This document shows positions 28,245-36,614 of a DNA stretch of 64,000 nucleotides, one piece after another. A program made the position numbers and the translations under genes. Within the stretch, counting starts at the first letter, position 1. Every line of letters starts with the position of its first letter. The notes below the pieces were generated by a model. It was given only the letters and a program-made list of their open reading frames with translations, searched no databases and had not been told where the DNA came from. The stretch comes from Streptomyces griseoincarnatus (GTDB lineage: Bacteria > Actinomycetota > Actinomycetes > Streptomycetales > Streptomycetaceae): NCBI GenBank assembly GCA_014649575.1, contig BMTH01000002.1, positions 190,423 to 254,422 on the forward strand. Direction: 5' to 3'.

Positions 28245-28365
28245 CGCCGCCGACCCTACCGAACGGTTGTCGTGCGTCCGCCACGGCGCTGCTCGGTGGC
28301 ATGTGCACCGGCTTCCGGGACATCATGGCTCCTCATCGACCGCACACCGGACGGGCAGGAATCAC

Positions 28366-29601
28366 GTGGAACCGACGGCCGCACGGGGGTCCTTGGCAGG
28401 GCTGCTGGGGATCTGGGGCGTGACGCGCGCGGCGCTGCTGCTGTGCGTGCTGAAGGTGGTGGTCTTCCCGGGCCCGGACGTCACCAGCGACGTGTCGGTG
28501 ATCTACCGGGGCTGGTACGACGTCCTGGTCACCGGAACGTTTCCGCAGGACGACGTGACCTGGCAGTACCCGCCCGCCGCGGCCCTGGCGGTCCTCTCCC
28601 CCGCCGTGCTGCCGTTCCTGGAGTACGCCACGGCCTTCTTCGTGCTGGCGCTGGTGGCCGACACGGCGGCGCTGGCGCTGTTGCTGCGCGGGGCGCGCGG
28701 CACGGGCCGCTCCCGGCGCGGGGCGTGGCTGTGGGTGGCGGCCGTGCCGCTGCTCGGTCCGACGGTGTACGCCCGCTACGACGTGATGGTGACCGCGGTC
28801 GCGGTGGCCGCGCTGCTGGCGGCCGGCCGGCATCCCCGGCTGGCGGGCGCGCTGATGGCCTTCGGGGCGCTGCTGAAGGTGTGGCCGGCGCTGCTGCTGC
28901 TCGCGGTCCGCAGGCGCGTCGCGTGGCTGTCGGCGGCGGTGACGGGTGTGGCGGTGGCCGGGCTGTTCGCGGTGCTGATGCCGGGCGCGTTCGCGTTCCT
29001 GGGCTTCCAGCGGGACCGGGGCACTGAGGTGGAGTCGCTGGGGTCGCTGGTGTTCCACGTGGCCCGGCACCACGGCTGGGACGGCGAGGTGCTGCTGAAC
29101 TACGGCTCGGTGGAGTTCCTCGGTCCGTACGTGAGCTGGGTGTCCACCGGGGCGCTGTTCCTGACCGGGGCCGCGCTCGCCTGGCTGGTGCTGTGGCGGC
29201 TGCTGGCGACCCGGTTCGCGCCGCACACGGCGGCGGACGCGGCGTTCACGGCGGTGCTGCTGTTCACGGTCACGAGCCGGGTGATCAGCCCTCAGTACAT
29301 GGTGTGGCTGGTGGGAACCGCCGCGGTGTGCCTGTGCTTCCGGGAGAGCCGCATGGGCCGCCCGGCGGCCCTGGTGCTGGCGGCGTGCCCGGTGACGATG
29401 CTGGAGTTCCCCGTGTGGTTCGGCCACGTGGTGGCGAGCGACGCGCTGGGCATCACCCTGCTGACGATCCGCAACGGCCTCCTGGTGGCGGCGTCACTCC
29501 TGGCAGCACGCGCCCTGTGGCGGGCGACGGTGCCGGCCCGGCGGGAGATTCCCTCAGCCGCGGGCCCGTCGTGGGCCAAACGAACGACAGTGCCGTCGTA
29601 A
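28366..29601 (+). CDS. Polytopic GT87/DUF2029-type mannosyltransferase
   Basis: 411 residues with about ten hydrophobic segments. The acidic first external loop (FPGPDVTSDVSVIYRGWYDV) and WQYPPAAALAVLSPA are typical of polyprenyl-phosphate-mannose-dependent GT-C enzymes of the DUF2029 group, such as mycobacterial Rv2181. It starts at GTG 28366 with CAGGA upstream and is divergent from the PimB'-like gene. The two may act on the same membrane glycolipid. The donor and acceptor are inferred only from family. Confidence 0.85.
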   Translation: MEPTAARGSLAGLLGIWGVTRAALLLCVLKVVVFPGPDVTSDVSVIYRGWYDVLVTGTFPQDDVTWQYPPAAALAVLSPAVLPFLEYATAFFVLALVADTAALALLLRGARGTGRSRRGAWLWVAAVPLLGPTVYARYDVMVTAVAVAALLAAGRHPRLAGALMAFGALLKVWPALLLLAVRRRVAWLSAAVTGVAVAGLFAVLMPGAFAFLGFQRDRGTEVESLGSLVFHVARHHGWDGEVLLNYGSVEFLGPYVSWVSTGALFLTGAALAWLVLWRLLATRFAPHTAADAAFTAVLLFTVTSRVISPQYMVWLVGTAAVCLCFRESRMGRPAALVLAACPVTMLEFPVWFGHVVASDALGITLLTIRNGLLVAASLLAARALWRATVPARREIPSAAGPSWAKRTTVPS

Positions 29602-29912
29602 CGCCCCGAAGGGGCGCGGGGAACTGGGCGCTCAGCCCCCGCGGCGCGGCACGTGCGCGACGAACCCAAGCGTCCCCAAGGGGCGCGGGGAACCGCGCGA
29701 CCAGCCACCGACGACCCGCACCCGACGCCGCAGAGGTGCCGCTGCGCCCACCCTCCCCCATCGCCCCGAGCGGCACGACTGCCCGCAGCCGAGGCGGGCG
29801 CGGAAGCGCCCCTCAGGGGCGCGGGGAACCGCGCGACCAGCCCCCACAGCGCGGCACGTGCGCCACGGACGGAAAGGCCCCACAAGGGGGCGCGGGGAAC
29901 TGCGCGGCCGTC
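29600..29912 (-). repeat. Array of intergenic repeat copies, inverted orientation
   Basis: Gene-free stretch 29602-29925. Four copies of the reverse form, GGGGCGCGGGGAACTGCGCG with variants, begin near 29609, 29675, 29811 and 29885, with CCCCGAAGGGG or CCCTCAGGGGCG hairpins in front. Between copies are spacers such as CAGCCCCCACAGCGCGGCAC. It lies after the mannosyltransferase stop and before the convergent lipoprotein gene. Confidence 0.85.
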
Positions 29913-29925
29913 CCGAGGGCACCCC

Positions 29926-31122
29926 TCACTCCGCCAGAACCCCCCGCACGTAGTCCCGCCACTGCAGTGTGAACTCCTCCGGCGTCACCCCCAGCACACG
30001 CCCCATCGCGTCCTCGACCGCGCCCTCGCGGTCCGGGTGCGCGCCCACGGCGCGGTAGAACGCCCCCAGCCGCTCCTCCCCCCACCGCTCAGCGATCATC
30101 CGGCACGCCAGCCAGCTGCCCTCGTACGCCCGCGCCAGCCCGTCCGCGTCGCCGGTGAAACCGAAGTCCTCGTCCTCGGGGAGCGCGTCGGGCACCTCGC
30201 CCCGCCCGACGGCGTGCGCGAGCTCCGGCGCGGCCTCGGCGGGGGTGCTGCCCGCGCCGCGGTAGCCGGCCCAGTCGGCGTACCCCTCGGACAGCCACAG
30301 CGGCGTCGCGGCGGAGGTGTGGGCGCGGGTGGCGACGTGCGCGGTCTCGTGGGTGAGGACGACCTGTCGTCCGGAGTCGCCGAGCAGCCCGAACGTGTCC
30401 GGGTTGACGATCACCCGGTCCGCGGGCGCCCGCGGACCGCCTCCGGCCGCCCCGGTGGTGACGGCCGCGATGCCCCGGTAGGAGGACGGGGGCGAGCCCA
30501 GGAGGCCCGCCATGCCCTCCAGGGTTTCCGGGACGAGGACGACGACACTGCGGGCCCACCGGGGACCCCACGCGTCGGAGACTGCCGGCACGGCGCGGTC
30601 GGCGAGCTCTGCGTAGTCGCGCAGGGTCTCCTCGGACTGGCCGACGCCCAGCACCAGGCTGCGCTCGCCGCGTACGACCTGTGCGCGGCCCTGGTCCCAG
30701 AGCTGCTGGCCGGACTTCTCGGCGGGGCGGTCGGACTCCACCGACCAGCGGCCCTCACGGTCCCGGCTGAGGCTCAGGGTGCGGGCGGTGACGACCGGGG
30801 AACGGTCGTGGCCGTCGACGCGGTAGCTGAGGTCGGCGGCGGCGGTGGCCCGGTCGCCGGCGCGGTCCAGGGCGGTGAGTCGGTAGGACCAGTCCGCGAG
30901 CGGCACCGCGCGCAGGTTGTCGAAGCCGTCGCGGGTGCCGGTGCGGGCGTAGGCGGCGGCGTCGCGGTCGAGGACGGCCTCGGCGCGCCGGTCGAGCAGG
31001 GACTGCACCTCGGCTCGGGCGGCGTCCACGGCGGGGCCGCCGCCGCATCCCACCAGGGCGGCGAGCAGCAGGCACAACGCCGCCACCGCCGCCTGGAGGG
31101 ACACCCGCGTTCGACCGGCCAC
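29926..31122 (-). CDS. Lipoprotein with HExxH zinc-peptidase motif
   Basis: 398 residues. The signal peptide ends in a lipobox (AALVGC, Cys at about residue 26), so it is anchored outside the membrane. The central HETAHVATRAH and the downstream WLSEGYADW give the H-E-x-x-H … E pattern of gluzincin peptidases. The N-terminal half looks like a nuclear transport factor 2-like fold (repeated Trp/Tyr-rich strands around ADWSYRLTALDRAGD). Substrate unknown. Start ATG 31122; it lies downstream of the NlpC/P60 genes in the same direction. Confidence 0.85.
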   Translation of the reverse strand: MAGRTRVSLQAAVAALCLLLAALVGCGGGPAVDAARAEVQSLLDRRAEAVLDRDAAAYARTGTRDGFDNLRAVPLADWSYRLTALDRAGDRATAAADLSYRVDGHDRSPVVTARTLSLSRDREGRWSVESDRPAEKSGQQLWDQGRAQVVRGERSLVLGVGQSEETLRDYAELADRAVPAVSDAWGPRWARSVVVLVPETLEGMAGLLGSPPSSYRGIAAVTTGAAGGGPRAPADRVIVNPDTFGLLGDSGRQVVLTHETAHVATRAHTSAATPLWLSEGYADWAGYRGAGSTPAEAAPELAHAVGRGEVPDALPEDEDFGFTGDADGLARAYEGSWLACRMIAERWGEERLGAFYRAVGAHPDREGAVEDAMGRVLGVTPEEFTLQWRDYVRGVLAE

Positions 31123-31155
31123 CTTCCCGAGGGTACGGGCGCGGGCCCGCGGGAG

Positions 31156-32169
31156 TCAGACCCTGGTGACCGAGGAGACCGGCATCATGCCGACCGGGTC
31201 GTAGCGCACGGGTGCGCCGGGGTAGGGGGCGTGGATCACCTGGCCGTTGCCCATGTACATCCCCACGTGGGAGGCGTCGGAGCGGTAGAGGACCAGGTCG
31301 CCGGGGCGGGCCTCGGACAGCTGGACCTGCCGGCCGGCGTACCGCTGGGCCTGCGAGGTGCGCGGCAGCGCGACCCCGGCCTGCGCGTACGCCCACTGGG
31401 TGAGCCCGGAGCAGTCGAAGCCGGAGGGGCCGTTGGCGCCCCACACGTAGGGCTTGCCGAGGGCGGAGCGGGCGGCGGCGGCGGCGGCGGCCGCGCGTCC
31501 GGAGGCGGGGGCGCCGCCGGGGCCGAGCAGGTCGGTGCGGCCGGAGCGGGAGGCGCGGTCCCAGGCGGCACGTTCGCCGGCCGGGAGGGAGCCCAGCAGC
31601 CGGCGGGCCTCGGCGAGCTTGTGCTCCACGGTGCGTTTGTGCGTGGCGGCGGCCTTCCGGCTGCGTTCGAGGGCGCCGAGCCGTTTCCCGGCCTCGGCGC
31701 GGTCCTGGGACAGCGAGCGCAGGGTGCCGCGGAGCTTCCTCAGTTCGGCGGTCTGGTGGACGCCGAGCCGGTCGAGGACGGAGGCCTTCCGGAGGTAGTC
31801 CTCCGGGTCCTCGGAGAGCAGCAGGGAGAGGGCGGGATCGAGGCCGCCGGAGCGGTACTGGGAGCCGGCGAGCGAACCCAGCGTCTCCCGCATGGTGTTG
31901 ACCCGCTGCTGTTTGCGGGCGATGGCGTCCTGGGCGTCGGCGATCTCCCGGCGCAGGGCGTCGGCGCGCTCGTCGGCCGCGTTGTAGGCCTCGGTGGCCT
32001 TCTCGGCCTCGCGGTAGAGGCGGTCGACCTCGGCCCGGGAGTCCTCCTGGGGCGCGGCCGTCGCGGGTACCGCGCCGAGGGCGGTGGCGGCCGCGGAGAG
32101 CAGGCCCAGGGCGAGGGCGGTGCTCCGCTCGGACCCTGAGGACGGTGCGGTACGGCGATGGGACCCCAC
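31156..32169 (-). CDS. Secreted NlpC/P60 peptidoglycan endopeptidase with coiled coil
   Basis: 337 residues: signal peptide to about residue 40 (ATALGAVPATAAP), a long coiled coil (about 45-200) and a C-terminal NlpC/P60 domain with Cys in GFDCSGLTQWAYAQAG, His in ASHVGMYMGNG and a final His in QVIHAPYPG. It cuts cross-linking peptides in the wall, as RipA/RipC do in mycobacteria. GTG 32169 is chosen since GGAG lies about 10 bases upstream and the signal peptide then begins normally. It is paralogous to the next gene. Confidence 0.92.
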   Translation of the reverse strand: MGSHRRTAPSSGSERSTALALGLLSAAATALGAVPATAAPQEDSRAEVDRLYREAEKATEAYNAADERADALRREIADAQDAIARKQQRVNTMRETLGSLAGSQYRSGGLDPALSLLLSEDPEDYLRKASVLDRLGVHQTAELRKLRGTLRSLSQDRAEAGKRLGALERSRKAAATHKRTVEHKLAEARRLLGSLPAGERAAWDRASRSGRTDLLGPGGAPASGRAAAAAAAARSALGKPYVWGANGPSGFDCSGLTQWAYAQAGVALPRTSQAQRYAGRQVQLSEARPGDLVLYRSDASHVGMYMGNGQVIHAPYPGAPVRYDPVGMMPVSSVTRV

Positions 32170-32381
32170 GGGAAGTCGCGCTCCTTCCGCTGGCGGACAG
32201 GGAAACGCGGCAGACAGTAGCCGTCGGGGCCGCCCGCGGAACCACGGCCAGGGCGGCACGCACGGTGACGCCCCGCCGTTGACCTGGGTCGCGGCGGGGC
32301 GTGGAGGTGGTGCGGGGCCGACGGGAATCCCCCGAACGGGGGCACCCGGGGCGGTGTCCGGCCGGTCGGGCGCCGGTCGGG

Positions 32382-33422
32382 TCAGACGCGGACGCCGAAC
32401 ATGAAGGGGCCGCCGATGGTGTTCATCGACTCGTAGCGCACGACGGTGCCGGTGCGGGGGGCGTGGATGATCTGGCCGTTGCCCGCGTAGAGGCCCACGT
32501 GGTGCAGGTCGTTGAAGAAGAACACCAGGTCGCCGACCTTGAGCTGGTCCACCGAGTAGATCTTGGTGCCGGCGCCGGTCTGGGCCTCGGAGGTGCGCGG
32601 GATGCCGACGCCGGCCTGCGCGTACGCCCAGGAGGTCAGGCCCGAGCAGTCGAAGGAGGACGGGCCGGTGGCGCCGTAGACGTAGGGGGTGCCGAGCTTG
32701 CTCTGCGCGGCGGCGAAGGCGGCGGCGGCGCGGCCGGAGCCGGCCGGGACGTTGACCGAGAGGGCGTCGCGCTCGCTGGCGCGGGTGGCGCGGTTCTGCT
32801 CCTCGGCGAGCTGCGCCTTCTCGGCGGCGGTGAGGCTGTTGAGCAGCTTCTGCGCGGAGGCGAGCTTCCCCTGGACTTCCTTCTTCTTCTTGCCCAGTTC
32901 GGCCCGGGTGGAGGAGAGGTCCTTGAGCTTCTCGGCGGCCTCGGCGCGCTGCTGGGCCAGTTCGCGCTGCTTCTCCTGGATCTTCTTCAGCGAGTCGACC
33001 TGCTGGGCGCTCAACTGGTCCAGGGTGGACGCCTTGTCGAGGTAGTCGTCCGGGTCGGCGGAGAGGAAGAGCTGGACGGAGGGGTCGATGCCGCCGCTGC
33101 GGTACTGGGCGCTGGCCATCGAACCGAGGCCGTCGCGCAGGTCGTTGAGCTCCTGCTGACCCTTGGCGACGTTGTCCTGGATGGTGGAGATCTCCTTCTG
33201 GAGCTTCTCCTGCTTCTCCTTGGCCCCGTTGTACTTCTCGGTGGCCTGCTCCGCCTGCTCGTAGAGCTTGTCGACCTTGGCCTTGACCTCGTCCTTGCTC
33301 GGCTTCTCGCTGGGGGCCGCGTTGGCGGCCTGCGAGCTCATGACGACGGCAGCGGCGGCGGCGGTGGTGAGCACGGTCACGCGTGCGCGGCTCGGCTGCT
33401 TGGGACGACGGTGGGACGCCAC
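32382..33422 (-). CDS. Secreted NlpC/P60 peptidoglycan endopeptidase (second paralogue)
   Basis: 346 residues with the same plan: signal peptide (VMSSQAANAAP), coiled coil about residues 40-215 and NlpC/P60 domain with Cys in SFDCSGLTSWAYAQAG, His in LHHVGLYAGNG and His in IIHAPRTG. The coiled coil probably keeps the enzyme off or localises it. The GTG start at 33422 has AAGGAG 9 bases upstream. It and the 31156 gene share about half their residues, so they arose by duplication. No ydaO riboswitch precedes it. Confidence 0.93.
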   Translation of the reverse strand: MASHRRPKQPSRARVTVLTTAAAAAVVMSSQAANAAPSEKPSKDEVKAKVDKLYEQAEQATEKYNGAKEKQEKLQKEISTIQDNVAKGQQELNDLRDGLGSMASAQYRSGGIDPSVQLFLSADPDDYLDKASTLDQLSAQQVDSLKKIQEKQRELAQQRAEAAEKLKDLSSTRAELGKKKKEVQGKLASAQKLLNSLTAAEKAQLAEEQNRATRASERDALSVNVPAGSGRAAAAFAAAQSKLGTPYVYGATGPSSFDCSGLTSWAYAQAGVGIPRTSEAQTGAGTKIYSVDQLKVGDLVFFFNDLHHVGLYAGNGQIIHAPRTGTVVRYESMNTIGGPFMFGVRV

Positions 33423-33576
33423 GGAGACGAGCTCCTTCTCGAGAGTGATCGCGCGAGCGAGGGTTCGAAGGCAGACCCTAGTGATTCTCTTGTGATCAGT
33501 TCAAATCCCTGGGCACAAAATCTCCGCTACAGCGCGTTTATTCCGAGATAACTCACCTGCAGTGACGCCGTCCTGA

Positions 33577-33593
33577 CGCTACGTTGCGTAGCG
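33577..33593. promoter_or_regulatory. Inverted repeat in the NlpC/P60 promoter region
   Basis: CGCTACG-TTG-CGTAGCG is a perfect 7-base inverted repeat, 155 bases upstream of the NlpC/P60 start in a comparatively AT-rich, gene-free stretch (33423-33653). It could be an operator or a small hairpin; no known consensus is matched. Confidence 0.4.
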
Positions 33594-33653
33594 GTTCCGT
33601 CAATTGGGGCATTGCCCCTGTACGTTGCACGAGGGACGGAAATGCATCAGATA

Positions 33654-34997
33654 CTAAGAAAGCCTTTTGAGGAGCACGGCTGACGCCACGGGGCGTGCGC
33701 CGGCGCGTGCGACCCCGTCTGCGACCTCGCGGTCGGTGGAGACGACGATGACCGGCCGCCCCGGCGGCTCCGCGCGCACGAGCTGCCGGATGAGCTCGTC
33801 GGCCGTGACGCCCGGCTTGGAGAACAGCACCCGCACCCCGCGCGGCGGCGCCAGCAGCACCGGCGCGGCCAGTTCGGCGCCGTCGAAGACGCAGGTGACC
33901 TCGGCACCGGTCTGCGCGGCGAGCTGCGCGAGCTGGCCGAGCAGCCGCAGCCGCTGCTTCTCCAGCGGCATCTGCGGATAGCCGGTCTTGGTGACGTTGT
34001 AGCCGTCGACGACCAGATGCGCCTGCGGCAGGGCGAGGAGCTGATCGAGGACGGCCGGGTCGTCCTCGGAGAGCGCGCGGGCGGCGATGTCCTTGGGGGT
34101 CATACGGCCCGGCTCCACGGCGTCCACGGTCTCCGCGGGCCGCACGGACACGGGAGGCAGCGCCAGTTCGCGCCGCAGCCCCTGGGCGGCGTCCAGCACG
34201 GTGTCGAGCAGCAGCCGTACGCGCATGTCCTCGACGCTGCGTCCCTCGCGGGCGGCGCGGCGGGCGGCCTCCAGGGCGGCCTCGGTCTCCCCGAGCCGGG
34301 CCTTGAGGCGCCGGGTCTCGCTCTCGGCGGCTGACACCTGGGCCTGGCCCTCGGCGCGCACCGCCTCCATCTCCCCGCGCAGCTTGCGCAGGGCGGCCTC
34401 GCCGCGCTTGACGTCGGCGAGGGCGGACCGCAGCTTGCGGTGCAGGGAGTCGGTCTCCTTCTTCGCCGCGTCCAGCTCGGCGCGCAGCCGCTCGGTCTCG
34501 GAGCGGGTGTGCTCGCGGGCGCGGTCCAGTTCGGCGCGCAGCCGCTCCAGCTCGGCGCGGGTCTCCTCGTCGGCGCGCTCGGCGTCGGCGCGCTGCGCCT
34601 CCTCTCCGGCGGCGGCGACCAGCTTGACCCAGCCCGGCGGGCGGAGCACGTAGGCCGCGGCCGCCACATCGAGCGGGTCCGCGGCCGGGGGCGGGGAGCC
34701 GGAGTCGAGGGCGCCGGTCAGTTCCGGCTGCGACTCTCTGAGCTTCTCCCCGATCCGCTGCCGGAACAGCGGATCGGTCTCCAGCGCCGCCGCCATCGCG
34801 TTCCCGGCGAACTTGGCGCGGCGGTTCGGGGCGAACCGGGCGTACTGCCTCAGCTGTGCGGGCAGCTCGGCGACGGTGAGTCCGCCGAAGCCGTCCGCGA
34901 CGATCTGGACGACCTTGCGGCGCACCCCGTCGGGCAGCGGACGGTCGAGCACCTCGGCGGCGCCGTCCTGCGGCCCCCCGCCCGCGGTCTCCACCAT
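33654..34997 (-). CDS. Coiled-coil protein with C-terminal NYN (PIN-like) RNase domain
   Basis: 447 residues. An N-terminal globular part (1-125), a long charged coiled coil (about 130-265), then a YacP/NYN nuclease-like domain from LVVDGYNVTKTGYPQMPLEK to VIVVSTDREVADGVARAG. The Asp residues in LVVDGYN, VTCVFDGAE and STDREV are the usual metal-binding set of the NYN fold, which cuts RNA. Start ATG 34997. Streptomycetes carry this gene here, but its RNA target is unknown. Confidence 0.87.
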   Translation of the reverse strand: MVETAGGGPQDGAAEVLDRPLPDGVRRKVVQIVADGFGGLTVAELPAQLRQYARFAPNRRAKFAGNAMAAALETDPLFRQRIGEKLRESQPELTGALDSGSPPPAADPLDVAAAAYVLRPPGWVKLVAAAGEEAQRADAERADEETRAELERLRAELDRAREHTRSETERLRAELDAAKKETDSLHRKLRSALADVKRGEAALRKLRGEMEAVRAEGQAQVSAAESETRRLKARLGETEAALEAARRAAREGRSVEDMRVRLLLDTVLDAAQGLRRELALPPVSVRPAETVDAVEPGRMTPKDIAARALSEDDPAVLDQLLALPQAHLVVDGYNVTKTGYPQMPLEKQRLRLLGQLAQLAAQTGAEVTCVFDGAELAAPVLLAPPRGVRVLFSKPGVTADELIRQLVRAEPPGRPVIVVSTDREVADGVARAGARPVASAVLLKRLS

Positions 34998-35064
34998 CCG
35001 TCACACCCCAATGCCTGTGTGCGGCCCCGTCCGCGGGACCGCCGTCAGCGGGGCCGGCTCCGTG

Positions 35065-35304
35065 TCAGGAGCCGGCGCCCGGCCTGTCCACGAGTTCCAC
35101 CTGGTCCACGGCGTTGCACCAGCGGCACCGCACCGACTCGATCGTCTCGTCGAGCACCTCGCGCTCCTCGACCTTGGGCTCTCCGGCCAGATCGAGGTGC
35201 ACGTACTCGACGACCTTCGACGAGCGGGTGACGTCGAAGCGGGTGAGGTTGCCGCAGAGGGTGCAGCGCCACCGCGTCGAGTCCGTCGGCAGGGGAACCG
35301 TCAT
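35065..35304 (-). CDS. Small zinc-ribbon protein
   Basis: 79 residues with two Cys pairs, WRCTLCGNLTRFDV and VRCRWCNAVDQVEL, spaced about 40 residues apart, which should bind one zinc. The middle carries a beta-rich segment (VEYVHLDLAGEPKVEEREVL). It lies 67 bases upstream of the NYN-domain gene in the same direction and may be co-transcribed. Function unknown. Confidence 0.85.
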   Translation of the reverse strand: MTVPLPTDSTRWRCTLCGNLTRFDVTRSSKVVEYVHLDLAGEPKVEEREVLDETIESVRCRWCNAVDQVELVDRPGAGS

Positions 35305-35459
35305 CGTGGCTGTTCGCCTTTCTCCAGTGTCCTTGACGCACCGGGCGGCCGGTGCGTGTGGCTCGTTACCCTACGGCCTGCCGGGCCCGCGCCGCCCGCC
35401 CGTCCACGGCGGCGAGGCGATCCGCACGGTTGCGTCCGGTTACGTCATGCTCTGTACCC

Positions 35460-36197
35460 ATGATCCGCAACTGGACCGCGGCGGCCGCCGGGGCGCTGAG
35501 GACCACGCCCGCCCCGGTCACCCGCACCCTGATCGTGTTGTGCTGCCTGGTCTTCCTGATCGGGCCGGCCTCGGGGCTGCATCCGGCGCACGGCTCCGGG
35601 GAGGAGCTGCTCGCCGCGCAGCGGGACTACTTCCGCCGCTGGGGCGTGATCCCCGCAGACCTGTTCGACGGGTCCCCCGCGGCCGTGCTCACGCCCGCCA
35701 CGGCGCTCTTCGTGCACGGCAGCTGGGTGCATCTGCTGGGCAACATGCTGTTCCTCCACGTGTTCGGGCCGCTGACCGAGGCACGGATGGGCCGGGTGCG
35801 GTTCGCCCTCTGCTACGCCGGCTGCGGCTACCTCGCCCTGCTGGGGTACGCGGCCGCCAACGCCGGCTCCGAGCGGTCCCTGGTCGGGGCCTCGGGGGCG
35901 ATCTCGGCGCTGCTCGGAGCGTTCCTCTTCCTGTTCCCCCGCGGGCGGGTCACCAGTCTCCTGCCGTTCGCCTTCTTCCTGCCGGTACGGCTGCCCGCGT
36001 GGGCGGTGCTGCCGTTCTGGGCGGCGCTGCAGTGGGCGGCGGCCGGGCGGACGCCGGAAGGCGGCCCCGGGGTGGCCTATCTGGCGCACCTGCTGGGCTT
36101 CGCGCTGGGCTTCGGCTGCGCGTGGGTGTGGCGCGGCGGGGCGACTACAGTGAAGTCCGCCCCTGCTCCGGCCCCCGAGGGAGAGAACCAGCCGTGA
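35460..36197 (+). CDS. Rhomboid-family intramembrane serine protease
   Basis: 245 residues and six to seven membrane segments. HGSWVHLLGNMLFLHVFG is the loop/segment with conserved His and Asn, LVGASGAISALLGAFL holds the active Ser, and VAYLAHLLGFALGFG the catalytic His. Length is normal for a bacterial rhomboid without extra domains. Start ATG 35460. Its stop overlaps the GTG of the next gene (GTGA). Substrates cannot be inferred. Confidence 0.9.
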   Translation: MIRNWTAAAAGALRTTPAPVTRTLIVLCCLVFLIGPASGLHPAHGSGEELLAAQRDYFRRWGVIPADLFDGSPAAVLTPATALFVHGSWVHLLGNMLFLHVFGPLTEARMGRVRFALCYAGCGYLALLGYAAANAGSERSLVGASGAISALLGAFLFLFPRGRVTSLLPFAFFLPVRLPAWAVLPFWAALQWAAAGRTPEGGPGVAYLAHLLGFALGFGCAWVWRGGATTVKSAPAPAPEGENQP

Positions 36198-36475
36198 TCA
36201 CCGCGATCGTCCTCATCAAGACCAGCGTGGACCGGATCCCCGAGATCGCGGAACAGATCGCCGCGCTGGACAGCGTCAGCGAGGTCTTCTCCGTCACCGG
36301 CACGTACGACCTGATCGCCATGGTGCGGGTGCGGGAGCACGAGGACCTCGCCGAGGTGATCCCCGGCAGGATCAGCAAGATCCCGGGGGTGGAGGGCACG
36401 GACACGCATGTGGCGTTCCGGACGTACTCCCAGCACGATCTCGAGGCTGCCTTCGCCATCGGGCTGGACAGCTGA
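36194..36475 (+). CDS. Lrp/AsnC-type RAM-domain protein without HTH
   Basis: 93 residues, starting at GTG 36194 overlapping the rhomboid stop. It is only the ligand-binding/oligomerisation (RAM) half of an Lrp/AsnC regulator: AIVLIKTSVDRIPEIAEQIA, VFSVTGTYDLIAMVRV and VAFRTYSQHDLEAAF. With no DNA-binding domain it cannot act alone as a classical repressor; stand-alone RAM proteins bind amino acids or regulate partners. The coupling to a membrane protease is unexplained. Confidence 0.88.
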   Translation: MITAIVLIKTSVDRIPEIAEQIAALDSVSEVFSVTGTYDLIAMVRVREHEDLAEVIPGRISKIPGVEGTDTHVAFRTYSQHDLEAAFAIGLDS

Positions 36476-36503
36476 CCTGCCGGGGCTGCGCCCCGTACCC
36501 GCT

Positions 36504-36548
36504 CCTCAAGCGCGGAGGGGCTGATTCCAGCCCGTCCGGCGCTTGAGG
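36504..36548. terminator. Nested hairpin (repeat-derived) between convergent genes
   Basis: CCTCAAGCGC (36504-36513) pairs with GCGCTTGAGG (36539-36548), and inside it GGGCTG (36518-36523) pairs with CAGCCC (36528-36533) over ATTC. This is a full copy of the repeat partly seen at 23206-23240, placed as a two-way terminator between the RAM gene and the PLP enzyme gene. Confidence 0.75.
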
Positions 36549-36614
36549 ACGAGGGGGTCTGGGCGCGGAGCCCCCAGGGACGGGACGGGAAGGGGCGGCG
36601 GGGGCGAGAACCGC

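Noticed and set aside
33423..33653. c-di-AMP (ydaO) riboswitch before the NlpC/P60 gene
   Set aside because: Such switches control many Streptomyces wall hydrolases, so I looked for it. The conserved ydaO core blocks are not present.
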